Positions 7,530-15,146 are shown, numbered from the stretch's first letter. The stretch is DNA of 19,976 nt from JBQCHF01 sp051953655 (GCA_051953655.1 JBQCIO010000062.1:1-19976), one strand, 5' to 3'. A program made the numbers and translations. Notes: a model not told the origin generated them from the sequence alone.

Positions 7530-8774
7530 TCACCCCACCGGGACCCGCTGGCGGACCGACTCCCAGTGCCGCCGCGCCGCCACGACCGCCGGCCGGTGCT
7601 GCGGGAGCGCCGCCGCCAGCAGGTCCGCGAGCAGGGCGTCGATCCGGTGGCAGACGGGGAGCGAGTCGGCGCCGTACTGCTCCACCTCGCACAGGGCCAG
7701 GCTGAGGAAGCCGTCCAGAGTCTCGGCGGGGCGGACCCACCGCAGGACGCCGTCCTCGTCGGTCCGGCGTCCCTCCTCCAGCGGCCGGGTGGCAAGACGC
7801 CGCAGCAGGTCGTGGATCTGGTCGAGCGCCTGGACCGCCGTGGTCGGGTCGTTGACCCCGGGTGACAGCGCACGCTCGGCGACGTCGACGAGCTGGCGGA
7901 ACCCGAAGGCCACGTCCTGGTCCATCGTCCGATCCCGCTGCTGCCGCACGGCGCCCAGGAACGGCCCGGCATCGGGCCCCTCCTCGTCGTCGGTCTCGCG
8001 GGCGAGCAGGAGCTCGAGCAGGGGCGCCCCCTCGGGGACGAAGTCGCCGAGCCTGGCCTCGGTCCGGACCACCGCGTCGGCCTCGTGGGCCAGCGCCACG
8101 AGGCGGTCCTCGTCGAACGCGGCGACGACGCCGGATCGGGGGGCGGCGAGGAGCCGACGCGTGGGCCCCGCCACGAGCGCGGGCGCAGGACCGGGCGAGC
8201 GGTCCGAGCTCGCGTCGGCCGGGAAGCGCCGGTCGAGGGTCCGTCGGGTCTCGGCGCCGATGCTCGAGATGATCGATGAGACCTGGATCGCGGTGGCGAT
8301 GTGGTGGATGAACACCACGAAGAGGGCGACGCTCGCGAGCAGCAGGGCCAGCGCGACGGTGGTGGCGATGGCGGGGACGAACTCGTCCGAGCTGCGCGAG
8401 TCGACGGTCCGGAGCACCAGGATCGAGTAGACGAAGGTGGCGATGAAGACGCCCAGCGCCAGCTGGGTCTGCCGGTCGCGCAGGAACGTGCGGAGGGCGC
8501 GCGGGCTGAACTGGCTGCTGGTCAGCTGCAGGACGACCACGGTGATGGAGAAGACCAGCCCGGTGAAGGTGATCATCGCCGTGGTGATGTCGCTGAGCAC
8601 CTCGCGGGCGCCGTCGGGACCGGCGCCGAAGACCAGCCGGCGCCCGCTCGGCGTCAGGTGGTCGAGCCGGACGGCGGCCAGGGCCAGCAGGACGCTCACG
8701 GCCGCGCACGCCGAGGGCACCGCCCAGAACCCGTTGCTGATCGATTCCCGGAGCCCTGCCCATCGTCCTCGCAC
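7530..8774 (-). CDS. DUF2254 family membrane protein
   Basis: The 414-aa product has four clear N-terminal hydrophobic segments (about residues 14-36, 62-85, 103-121 and 129-157), including MITFTGLVFSITVVVLQL followed by the characteristic SSQFSPRALRTFLRD. After these is a soluble C-terminal region of about 230 residues containing FVPEGAPLLEL, DVAFGFRQLVDVAERALSPGVNDPTTA and a helical end. This arrangement is that of DUF2254 predicted membrane proteins, whose function is unknown. GTG at 8774 gives MRGRWAGLRESISNGFW, a normal short cytosolic lead into the first helix; GGAGGG lies nine bases upstream. The gene is divergent from the cation antiporter, with a 206-base shared upstream region. Confidence 0.88.
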   Translation of the reverse strand: MRGRWAGLRESISNGFWAVPSACAAVSVLLALAAVRLDHLTPSGRRLVFGAGPDGAREVLSDITTAMITFTGLVFSITVVVLQLTSSQFSPRALRTFLRDRQTQLALGVFIATFVYSILVLRTVDSRSSDEFVPAIATTVALALLLASVALFVVFIHHIATAIQVSSIISSIGAETRRTLDRRFPADASSDRSPGPAPALVAGPTRRLLAAPRSGVVAAFDEDRLVALAHEADAVVRTEARLGDFVPEGAPLLELLLARETDDEEGPDAGPFLGAVRQQRDRTMDQDVAFGFRQLVDVAERALSPGVNDPTTAVQALDQIHDLLRRLATRPLEEGRRTDEDGVLRWVRPAETLDGFLSLALCEVEQYGADSLPVCHRIDALLADLLAAALPQHRPAVVAARRHWESVRQRVPVG

Positions 8775-8908
8775 CCTCGGTCTCCCTCCATCGGCCCGTC
8801 GAGGCGGGCAGAGGCTGCACCCGACCTCCTGTCCCGTGGCCTACCCCGGAGCGGGGGCGTCCGACCCGAGGCCGGGCGTAGGCGGCGCCGGCTCGGGGCA
8901 GGGGAGTC

Positions 8909-8948
8909 ATCGGGGCGGGGGCGATCGGGGCGGGGGGACGATCGGGGC
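8909..8948 (+). promoter_or_regulatory. G-tract leader: G-quadruplex motif with three ATCGGGGC repeats
   Basis: ATCGGGGC recurs at 8909-8916, 8924-8931 and 8941-8948. Within this, plus-strand G runs of 4, 5, 4 and 6 (8912-8915, 8917-8921, 8927-8930, 8932-8937) are separated by loops of 1, 5 and 1 base, a textbook intramolecular quadruplex pattern. A fifth run follows at 8944-8947. It lies 33-72 bases upstream of the antiporter start, likely within or near its leader. Structure formation is inference. Confidence 0.6.
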
Positions 8949-8980
8949 AGGACACGGAACAGCCGGGCGGCGAGGAAGAG

Positions 8981-10279
8981 GTGGAGAGGGTGGTCCTCGT
9001 CCTCGTCTACGGCGTGGCGCTGCTGGCTGCCGTGCTGGTCTCCGGGGTCGCGGCACGGACGGTGCTGTCCACGTCGCTGCTGTTCCTGGTGGCCGGAGCG
9101 CTGGTCGGCCAAGGGGTGCTGGGCCTCGTCCACGTCGGCCCGGACGACCCGCTGGTGGAGACCGCGGCCGACCTGGCCCTCTTCACCGTGCTCTTCACCG
9201 ACGGCATGAAGGCCTCCCTGCCGCGGCTACGCGGAGTCTGGCGCCAGCCGGCCCGGGCGCTGCTGGTCGGGATGCCGCTCACCGCGCTGCTCATCGCCCT
9301 CGGCGCGCACGTGCTCGCCGGCCTGCCGTGGCTGCCGGCGTTCCTCGTCGGTGCGGTGCTGGCCCCGACCGACCCCGTGTTCGCCTCCGCGCTGGTGTCC
9401 CGGACCGAGGTGCCGGTCCGCCTGCGCCAGCTGCTCAACGTGGAGTCGGGGCTGAACGACGGGCTGGCCCTGCCCGTGGTGCTCGTGCTGCTGGCCGCCG
9501 CCGGCCCCCAGGGCAACGCGATGCCGAGCGACGTCCTCGCGCTGCTCGCCGAGGTGGGCCTCGGCCTGGCCCTCGGCGTCGTGCTGCCGCTCGTGGCGGT
9601 TGCGCTGTTCCGCATCCCCCGGCTGGGTGCGACGCCCGGCCTGCAGCCGCTGGGGCCGGTCGCCCTCGGCGTCCTGCTCTACGCCCTCTGCTCGCTGACG
9701 CATGCCAACGACTACCTGGCCGCCTTCGCCGCCGGCGCCACCCTGGCCACGGTCTCCCCACGGGCGGAGCACGCCTTCCACGCGCTCGGCGAGCAGCTCT
9801 CCGAGCTGGCCAAGTTCGCCGCGCTGCTCGTGTTCGGAGCGCTGCTCACACCAGACCTGTTCGGCCGGGTGGGCGTGGGCGGCTACGTCGCCGCCGTGCT
9901 GTTCCTGGTGGTGGCCCGTCCGGTTCCCGTCGTCGCGTCGCTCGCGGGGACCGGCCTTCCGCGCAGGGAGAAGCTGGTGGCCGCCTGGTTCGGCCCCAAG
10001 GGCTTCGCCTCCGTCGTCTACGGCCTGCTGGTGCTGCACTCGGGGATCCCGGAGGGGCGCGGGGTGTTCGACCTCGTCGCCGTCACCATCGCACTGTCGA
10101 TCTTCCTCCACTCGAGCAGCGACGTCCCCGTGGCGCGGGCCTTCGGCGTCGAGCGCGAGATCGGCGCTGAGCCGGACGGTGGGCGCAGCGGTCCCTCCCC
10201 GGGCCGTCGTCGTCCGGAGGACGAGCAGGGCGACACCGAGACCGTCGACGTCAGCGACAGCGGCGCCGGTGTCCCGTAG
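8981..10279 (+). CDS. CPA1-type cation:proton (Na+/H+) antiporter
   Basis: The 432-aa product is hydrophobic nearly throughout, with about 11-12 predicted membrane helices and a hydrophilic tail of about 45 residues (from roughly residue 388). Family hallmarks are APTDP at 128-132 in the core helix and NVESGLNDGLALP around 153-165; the Asn-Asp pair at 159-160 is typical of electroneutral CPA1/NhaP exchangers rather than the Asp-Asp of CPA2. AWFGPKGFASVVYGLLV near the end also matches NhaP-like proteins. It would exchange Na+ or K+ for H+ across the cytoplasmic membrane; ion specificity cannot be read. GTG at 8981 has GAGGA just upstream. It is divergent from the DUF2254 gene. Confidence 0.92.
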   Translation: MERVVLVLVYGVALLAAVLVSGVAARTVLSTSLLFLVAGALVGQGVLGLVHVGPDDPLVETAADLALFTVLFTDGMKASLPRLRGVWRQPARALLVGMPLTALLIALGAHVLAGLPWLPAFLVGAVLAPTDPVFASALVSRTEVPVRLRQLLNVESGLNDGLALPVVLVLLAAAGPQGNAMPSDVLALLAEVGLGLALGVVLPLVAVALFRIPRLGATPGLQPLGPVALGVLLYALCSLTHANDYLAAFAAGATLATVSPRAEHAFHALGEQLSELAKFAALLVFGALLTPDLFGRVGVGGYVAAVLFLVVARPVPVVASLAGTGLPRREKLVAAWFGPKGFASVVYGLLVLHSGIPEGRGVFDLVAVTIALSIFLHSSSDVPVARAFGVEREIGAEPDGGRSGPSPGRRRPEDEQGDTETVDVSDSGAGVP

Positions 10280-10338
10280 CAGCGCGAGGACCGGTGCGTC
10301 GTGCCGCCGTGTCCGTTGTGCACCCGGTAGCGCCGTTC

Positions 10339-10360
10339 GGGACCGTCCCGGGACCGTCCC
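10339..10360. promoter_or_regulatory. Tandem pair of 11-base palindromes (GGGACCGTCCC x2)
   Basis: GGGACCGTCCC at 10339-10349 is repeated without a gap at 10350-10360. Each is a five-base inverted repeat around a central base. Eleven-base spacing puts both on one face of the helix, as expected for a paired operator. It lies 124 bases upstream of the diguanylate cyclase start and 60 bases past the antiporter stop. A one-base loop rules out each copy folding as a hairpin by itself. Confidence 0.5.
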
Positions 10361-10483
10361 GGAGCTGTCCGCCCCGCACATGTGGCGGTCGGAAATCCTT
10401 CACTGGCGGGCGAGACGGGCGAGGTGTGGCGGTGACAGACGCCGCTGGGGGAAGCGCATCGCAGGCCACCGGGAAGGACGAGC

Positions 10484-11563
10484 ATGACCGACCTGCCGGA
10501 GGTGAGGTCCGAGTTCGACCAGCTCCCCCCTCTGCACGAAGTGCACCCGGTACCGCTGCTCCTGGAGACCTCGGTCTCCTTCGACACCGCCTGCCGCCTG
10601 GTCCTTGACTACCTGCACGAGCACGTCCCGCTGGGCTTCTGGTCGGTCACCCGCATGGAGAACGGGCGGCAGACCTACCTCGCGCTCGGCGAGAACGTCT
10701 ACGGGCTGCCGCAGGGCGGGTCCCACGCCTGGCAGGACTCCTACTGCGTGCACATGAGCGCCGGTCGCGGCCCGCTCGTCGCCCCGGACGCCCAGGCCGT
10801 GCCGGTCTACGCCGCCGCGAAGGTCAACGACACGGTCCGCATCGGCGCCTACGCCGGCGCTCCGATCCGGGACGCCGACGGGGAGCTCTTCGGCGCCCTG
10901 TGCGGCCTCGACCCCCAGCCCCAGCCCGCCGAGCTGGCGCACGTCGGCCCGCTGCTGCAGCTGCTCGGGCAGCTGCTGTCGATGGTGCTCGTGGCCGACC
11001 GGGCCCGTGCGGACGCCGCGCGCGACGCGGCGAGCGCGCTGACCGACGCCACGACCGACGCGCTCACCGGCCTGCTGAACCGGCGCGGATGGGACCTCGC
11101 GGTGGCCGCCGAGCAGGCGCGCTACTCGCGCTTCGCCGACCCCACCGTCGTCGTCGCCGTCGACCTCGACCACCTCAAGGCGGTGAACGACGGGCCGGGC
11201 GGGCACGCCGCCGGCGACCGTCACCTCGTGGCCGCGGCGCACGTCCTGCGCGACGCCGTCCGCAGCCGGGACACCCTGGCCCGGCTCGGCGGGGACGAGT
11301 TCGTGCTCATCCTGCCCGGGTGCAGCACCGAGGAGGCCCCGCTGCTGACCCAGCGCCTGGACGACGCGCTGCGCGCTGCCGGCGTGCCGGGCTCGGTGGG
11401 GTGGGCGCCGGTGACCCTCGCCGCCGGGGTGACCGACGCGCTGAGGGCCGCGGACGAGGCGATGTACAGCGTCAAGCGCGAGCGGCACGCACACCCCGCC
11501 ACGGCCCCCCTGCCCCCTGCCGACCTGCAGGACCTCGCCGAGGCCGTCGTGCACGCGGTCTGA
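10484..11563 (+). CDS. GAF-GGDEF diguanylate cyclase
   Basis: This 359-aa soluble protein probably makes cyclic di-GMP from GTP. Residues about 25-170 form a GAF domain (WQDSYCVHM, APDAQAVPVYAAA, AYAGAPIRDADGELFGALCGLD). A helical linker leads to the GGDEF domain at about 190-335, with DALTGLLNRRGW, the metal site VDLDHLKAVND and an intact GGDEF at 269-273. RSRD at 260-263, five residues before GGDEF, fits the RxxD inhibitory site for product feedback. No membrane helices are present, so the signal is cytosolic and unknown. ATG at 10484 has GGAAGGA about six bases upstream. The tandem palindrome at 10339-10360 may be its operator. It converges on the 101-aa gene, 21 bases away. Confidence 0.94.
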   Translation: MTDLPEVRSEFDQLPPLHEVHPVPLLLETSVSFDTACRLVLDYLHEHVPLGFWSVTRMENGRQTYLALGENVYGLPQGGSHAWQDSYCVHMSAGRGPLVAPDAQAVPVYAAAKVNDTVRIGAYAGAPIRDADGELFGALCGLDPQPQPAELAHVGPLLQLLGQLLSMVLVADRARADAARDAASALTDATTDALTGLLNRRGWDLAVAAEQARYSRFADPTVVVAVDLDHLKAVNDGPGGHAAGDRHLVAAAHVLRDAVRSRDTLARLGGDEFVLILPGCSTEEAPLLTQRLDDALRAAGVPGSVGWAPVTLAAGVTDALRAADEAMYSVKRERHAHPATAPLPPADLQDLAEAVVHAV

Positions 11564-11584
11564 CGCACGTCCCTGGGGGCGCGG

Positions 11585-11890
11585 TCAGGGTCGGGGCGAG
11601 AACCGGGCCCAGGGCCGCCGGTCGCGCGAGCGGGGGCTCACGGCGGCCGTGCACCGCCGGCACCGGGCGCTCACCCGGTCCGCCAGCCCGCCACCGGCCG
11701 GGTCGGCGTCGGCCCAGCCCACGTGGGGGAAGGTGACGAGCCCGGCGCGGCTGAGCGGCACACCGCAGAGCGTCGCGTCGCCCCCGGGACCCCAGGCGTG
11801 CACCTCGCCCATCGGGAGCCGGGTACCTTCCGGTCCGATCCACTGGGCGGTCGCCGCCACCCGAGGCTCTGCCGACCTGCCGCGTCCCAT
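11585..11890 (-). CDS. Small Cys/His protein, 101 aa, possible zinc-binding, function unknown
   Basis: ATG at 11890 is preceded by CAGGAGGAG with a good spacing, strong support that this is a real gene and for this start. The 101-aa product carries EVHAWGPGGDATLCG, then GLVTFPHVGWADADP, then CRRC. His31, Cys42, Cys77 and Cys80 could form a zinc site, with the C-x-x-C pair as the clearest part. Conserved Trp residues at 17, 33 and 59 suggest a compact fold. I recall similar short actinobacterial hypotheticals but no named function. It is divergent from the APH-fold gene, 103 bases away. Confidence 0.7.
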   Translation of the reverse strand: MGRGRSAEPRVAATAQWIGPEGTRLPMGEVHAWGPGGDATLCGVPLSRAGLVTFPHVGWADADPAGGGLADRVSARCRRCTAAVSPRSRDRRPWARFSPRP

Positions 11891-11993
11891 GACTCCTCCT
11901 GTCCCCACCACCTCCTGCCGAAGAACACGGTCCGAGGCCCCGACCCAACCCCTCCCCTACCGACACTTCGGCGCACAGTCAGGAGCACCACCC

Positions 11994-12947
11994 GTGCCGT
12001 CGTCCCCCGTCCCCTCGCTGCAGCCCGCCGGCGAGGACGTCGAGCGTGCGGGCCGGGTGCCCGTCGCCGCGCCGACCGTGTGGGGTGCGGCCGAGGCGCT
12101 GCTCGCCTGGCGAGCTGCCGCCGACCTGCTCGGCGCGTCGCCGGCCGAGGCCGGCACGCCGGTCCTGGTGCGAGAGCTGAGCACCGTCGTGCTCCGGGCC
12201 GGCGACTTCGCGGTGAAGGTCTACCCGCCGGACCTGGACCCCGCCCGCCTGGAGGCGGTGCTGCACGCCCTGCCGGCCGACGCCGGCGAGCTGGTGCTGC
12301 CCGTCCTCGGCCACCCGGCCGTCGTCCGCACCCCGCACGGCCTCGTGTCGCGCTATCCCTGGCTGGACCGCGGCGCGACGGCCTCGTGGCCGGAGATCGG
12401 TGCGCTGCTGCGGTCCTTCCACGCCACGCCCGGCGTGGACGAGGCGCTGCTGCCGCGCTGGTCGCCGCTGTCCCGCGTGCCCGAGCAGCTCGCCGTCTAC
12501 GCCGCGCACCCGCAGCACGACCCCGGCCTGGCCGAGGTCCTGACGGCGGCCCGGGACCGGCTGCTCGCCGGCGTCGCCGAGCTCTCGTCCGACCTGGGCT
12601 GGGGGATGGTCCACGGGGACGTGTCGGCGGAGAACGTGCTGCGCGCGGCGGCCGAACCCACCGCACCGGAGGGGCGGTGCGTCTTCATCGACCTGGACTG
12701 GGTCGCCTGCGCCCCCCGCGAGTACGACCTGGTCGGCGCGGCCCTGCGCCGCGACCACGGGGAGCTGGACGAGGAGACCTACCTGGGCTTCTGCCGCGCC
12801 TACGGCCACGACGTCCGGTCGTGGTCCGGGCTGGGGCTGGTCACCGACATCTGCGAGCTGGGCGGGCTCACCTTCGGCCTGTGGGCCGCGTGCCGCCGCC
12901 AGGAGGACCTCTCCTGGCTGCCCGAGGCGGTGCGGCGCTGGCGCTGA
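11994..12947 (+). CDS. APH-fold phosphotransferase, substrate unknown
   Basis: The 317-aa product is an aminoglycoside phosphotransferase-fold kinase. It shows FAVKVYPP in the N-lobe (the phosphate-binding Lys), the catalytic loop MVHGDVSAENVLR with Asp209 and Asn214, and the metal-binding FIDLDWVACAPREYDLV. The substrate could be a small molecule; many genomic members are not resistance enzymes. GTG at 11994 is chosen because AGGAG lies eight bases upstream; the frame stays open further 5' but antisense to the 101-aa gene. It converges with the phosphatase gene, 23 bases apart, so the two share a 3' boundary. It is not a close relative of the streptomycin 6-kinase-like gene earlier in the window. 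Confidence 0.85.
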   Translation: MPSSPVPSLQPAGEDVERAGRVPVAAPTVWGAAEALLAWRAAADLLGASPAEAGTPVLVRELSTVVLRAGDFAVKVYPPDLDPARLEAVLHALPADAGELVLPVLGHPAVVRTPHGLVSRYPWLDRGATASWPEIGALLRSFHATPGVDEALLPRWSPLSRVPEQLAVYAAHPQHDPGLAEVLTAARDRLLAGVAELSSDLGWGMVHGDVSAENVLRAAAEPTAPEGRCVFIDLDWVACAPREYDLVGAALRRDHGELDEETYLGFCRAYGHDVRSWSGLGLVTDICELGGLTFGLWAACRRQEDLSWLPEAVRRWR

Positions 12948-12970
12948 GAGCCGCCGCTGAATTCAAGTGG

Positions 12971-13477
12971 TCAGGGCGCGGGCAGCGCCGTCACGTGCGC
13001 GGCGAACGCCGGGTTGTTGACGGCCCGGCGGCGCCGCGCCCGCAGCAGCCGCAGGGCCTCGGCCCCGGGCACCGCGAGCAGCGCCCGGACGGTGAGCGCG
13101 GCCACCAGGCCGGACCGGTTGCGCCCGAAGGAGCAGCAGACCAGCGCCCGGTGCCCCTCTCCCACGGCGTCGACGAGCACGTCGACCAGCTCCTCGACGA
13201 GGTCGAGGTCCGGCAGCCGCTCGGCGTCGTCGACCAGCGGCTCCTTGCGGTAGAGCCGCACACCGGCCCGTTCCAGCTCGTCCGGGTCGGTCGGCGAGTC
13301 CGGGTCGGCCACGTCCACCACCGCCGTGATGCCGTGCTCGGCCACGAACTCGGGCGGCACCGGTGACCCCGAGATCCACAGGCGCCCGGGCAGGACCTCG
13401 GTGGGCGGGTCGACGGTCAGGACGTCCCTGCCCGGCTGCCCGCCGGATGCCGCCGTCGGCTCGTCGTCCTCGTCCAC
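12971..13477 (-). CDS. Dual-specificity/tyrosine phosphatase-like protein
   Basis: The 168-aa product has the Cx5R phosphatase loop in VCCSFGRNRSG: catalytic Cys115 and Arg121, followed by Ser122. The residue before the Cys, often His in this superfamily, is Cys here. An upstream strand-loop VLPGRLWISGSP and ITAVVDVADPD fit the dual-specificity fold, and Asp83/Asp84 in PLVDDAERLPD are candidates for the general acid. It is cytosolic; the substrate may be a phosphoprotein or a phosphorylated small molecule. The start is GTG at 13477; there is no ribosome-binding site, so either it is leaderless or the start differs. The first 20 residues are acidic and low-complexity. Repeated DNA lies directly upstream. 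Confidence 0.85.
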   Translation of the reverse strand: MDEDDEPTAASGGQPGRDVLTVDPPTEVLPGRLWISGSPVPPEFVAEHGITAVVDVADPDSPTDPDELERAGVRLYRKEPLVDDAERLPDLDLVEELVDVLVDAVGEGHRALVCCSFGRNRSGLVAALTVRALLAVPGAEALRLLRARRRRAVNNPAFAAHVTALPAP

Positions 13478-13522
13478 GATCGGGAGTGTGGCCCGCCGGG
13501 GAGCGGCTCAACCCCCCTGCGC

Positions 13523-13621
13523 GATGCCCCGATGCCCCGATGCCCGGTGCGCCCGGCCCCGGACACACGGCCCCATACACACAGACACACACAGACACAG
13601 ACACGCACCGGCACAGAGACG
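13523..13621. repeat. Low-complexity stretch: three GATGCCCC units then CA-rich repeat
   Basis: GATGCCCC/G is repeated in tandem at 13523-13530, 13531-13538 and 13539-13546. From 13574 to about 13621 the sequence is dominated by ACAC and AGACAC units. Such dinucleotide-rich DNA is conspicuous against the surrounding GC-rich sequence. It lies in the gap between the phosphatase start (13477) and the ZIP gene stop (13689). Confidence 0.7.
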
Positions 13622-13662
13622 CACCAGGACAGCGGCGGACACCGCTGCGCCGACCGACGTCC

Positions 13663-13681
13663 TGCCGTCCCCGTGACGGCA
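13663..13681 (-). terminator. Hairpin just downstream of the ZIP gene
   Basis: TGCCGTC (13663-13669) and GACGGCA (13675-13681) are exact reverse complements with a five-base loop. The hairpin begins seven bases after the ZIP stop in the direction of transcription. No T-run follows, so it is a U-less terminator candidate. Confidence 0.5.
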
Positions 13682-13688
13682 CGATCGC

Positions 13689-14417
13689 TCACCCGGCCAT
13701 GCTCAGCAGGAAGGCCGAGGCGAAGCCGCCCACCGTGGCCAGGCCCACGACGGCGCCGGAGTGCTCGACGGCCTCGGGCAGCATCGTGTCGGCGAGCATG
13801 GTGAGGATGGCACCGGCGGCGAAGGCCTGGATGGCGGCCACGAGGTCCGGCGAGGCGCCGCCGAGCAGGACGTAGCCGAGCATCGCGGACAGCGCCGAGA
13901 CCGCGGTGACCGCCAGCCAGATCCCCATGATCCGCTTGGTGCTGTCGCCGGCCTGGCGCATCCCCGAGGAGGCCGAGAGCGACTCGGGCACGTTGGACAG
14001 GAACACCGCGGCCACCACCGCGACCCCGACGGCGCCGCCGCCGAGCAGGCTCACCCCGATGGCCACCGACTCGGGGATGCCGTCGAGCAGGCTCCCGAGC
14101 ACGATCGCCGCACCGCTGCCGCCCGCCTGCTTCCCGGTCGCGCTCTTGCGGTGCTCGCCGCCCCGGTGATCGATCACCCAGTCGCCGACGAAGAAGACCA
14201 GTGCCCCGAGCGTCAGCCCGATGACGACGTCCCAGGGACCGCCGCGCGTGTAGGCCTCGTGAGTGAGTTCGAAGGCCAGGGCGCTGATGAGCACGCCGGA
14301 GCCGAACGCCATGACCAGGCCCACGAGCCGCAGCGGCGCCTTGACGAACGTGCCGAGCGCACCACCGAGCAGCAGGGCGGCACCGCCGACGAACCCCCAG
14401 AACAGCGCGCTCCACAC
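13689..14417 (-). CDS. ZIP family metal transporter with divergent metal site
   Basis: The 242-aa product has about seven to eight membrane segments and the ZIP layout, with the two internal P-E motifs LDGIPESVAIG (Asp112, Glu116) and FLSNVPESLSAS. In well-studied ZIP transporters these positions read HNxPEG and HE; here the histidines are Asp and Asn, although both glutamates remain. It would move divalent metal into the cytoplasm if it behaves like the family, but specificity may differ. A short His-containing loop (HRGGEHRK) follows the third helix. GTG at 14417 is chosen since GGGAGG lies seven bases upstream and the first helix starts right away; a frame to 14495 adds a hydrophilic lead without good support. 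Confidence 0.82.
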   Translation of the reverse strand: MWSALFWGFVGGAALLLGGALGTFVKAPLRLVGLVMAFGSGVLISALAFELTHEAYTRGGPWDVVIGLTLGALVFFVGDWVIDHRGGEHRKSATGKQAGGSGAAIVLGSLLDGIPESVAIGVSLLGGGAVGVAVVAAVFLSNVPESLSASSGMRQAGDSTKRIMGIWLAVTAVSALSAMLGYVLLGGASPDLVAAIQAFAAGAILTMLADTMLPEAVEHSGAVVGLATVGGFASAFLLSMAG

Positions 14418-14537
14418 GACGGCGCCTCCCGTCCCGACGGCGTGGACGGCTCTCCGCCACGGACTCCCGCCCGGCGGCTCTACCCGTTCGTGCACCCTGC
14501 AACCGATCGGGGCATCGCCGGGTGCCGATGCGGCCGG

Positions 14538-14966
14538 TCAGCGGCGGACGAAGGCCCAGGGGCTCGGCGGCGGAGGCGGGGTCAGGTCCGCACGCGGGCA
14601 GGAGGCGAGGTCGAGCCCGGCGAAGCCGAGCGCCTCGTCGCACAGGGACTCCACAGTCCACCCCTGCTCGCTGCCGAACCAGGTGATCGTGGCGCGGAAC
14701 AGCGTGATGTCGTACCGGGTCGGCACGCCGTAGGCGACCTGGATGCTGCCGACCAGACCCGAGGTGCCGGCGGAGGTCCCGGCCCCCTCCGGCCCTTCCC
14801 ACGGCCGGTCGTAGCGCCGCCACAGCGTCGGGTTGCTCTCCCAGCACCCGCCGGCACGGACGTCACGGAACGCCAGCTCCACCAGCACGGTCCGCGCGAG
14901 GTCCTCGCGCAGCACGGCCGCCGGGCGGATCACCTGCGTGACCACGCCCTCGACGAATCCCGTCAC
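14538..14966 (-). CDS. Protein of unknown function, 142 aa
   Basis: GTG at 14966 has GGGGAGGG five bases upstream, preferred over an in-frame GTG at 14990 which has none. The product begins MTGFVEGVVTQVIRP and contains CWESNPTLWRRYDRPWEG, a Gly/Thr-rich loop, VAYGVPTRYDITLFRATITWFG and a Pro-rich C-terminus (LTPPPPPSPWAFVRR). The alternating hydrophobic pattern suggests beta strands. There is no signal peptide or membrane helix. I do not recognise the family. It lies 120 bases upstream of the ZIP gene on the same strand, possibly one transcript, and is divergent from the PAS-GGDEF-EAL gene. Confidence 0.65.
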   Translation of the reverse strand: MTGFVEGVVTQVIRPAAVLREDLARTVLVELAFRDVRAGGCWESNPTLWRRYDRPWEGPEGAGTSAGTSGLVGSIQVAYGVPTRYDITLFRATITWFGSEQGWTVESLCDEALGFAGLDLASCPRADLTPPPPPSPWAFVRR

Positions 14967-15069
14967 CGGTCCCTCCCCATGCGAGCCCACTCCCCCTCGG
15001 CGTCGACCCGCCCACAGGGAGTGTCGGCTGGGACGCCCGGGACTTGAAGCCGATGGCGGGTGTCCGGGG

Positions 15070-15097
15070 TCAAGGCGACCCGGCGATCGGTCGAAGA
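15070..15097 (+). promoter_or_regulatory. Possible FliA/WhiG-type sigma promoter
   Basis: TCAA at 15070-15073 followed after 16 bases by GTCGAAGA at 15090-15097 loosely resembles the TAAA-N15-GCCGATAA consensus of sigma-28-type factors. It is about 97 bases upstream of the c-di-GMP gene start, a suitable distance. The match is partial (about five of eight in the -10). Confidence 0.25.
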
Positions 15098-15120
15098 GCC
15101 GAGGAGCCGGACCCCGGCCC

Positions 15121-15146
15121 CGAGAGCCCGATCCGAGAGCCCGATC
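15121..15146 (+). repeat. Perfect 13-base tandem duplication in a leader
   Basis: CGAGAGCCCGATC occurs twice head to tail (15121-15133 and 15134-15146), 48 bases before the start of the PAS-GGDEF-EAL gene. It could be a paired protein-binding site or a recent slippage duplication. Confidence 0.6.

Noticed and set aside
14418..14495. Longer N-terminus for the ZIP transporter from GTG at 14495
   Set aside because: The added 26 residues are hydrophilic and the start lacks a good ribosome-binding site, while GTG at 14417 has GGGAGG.
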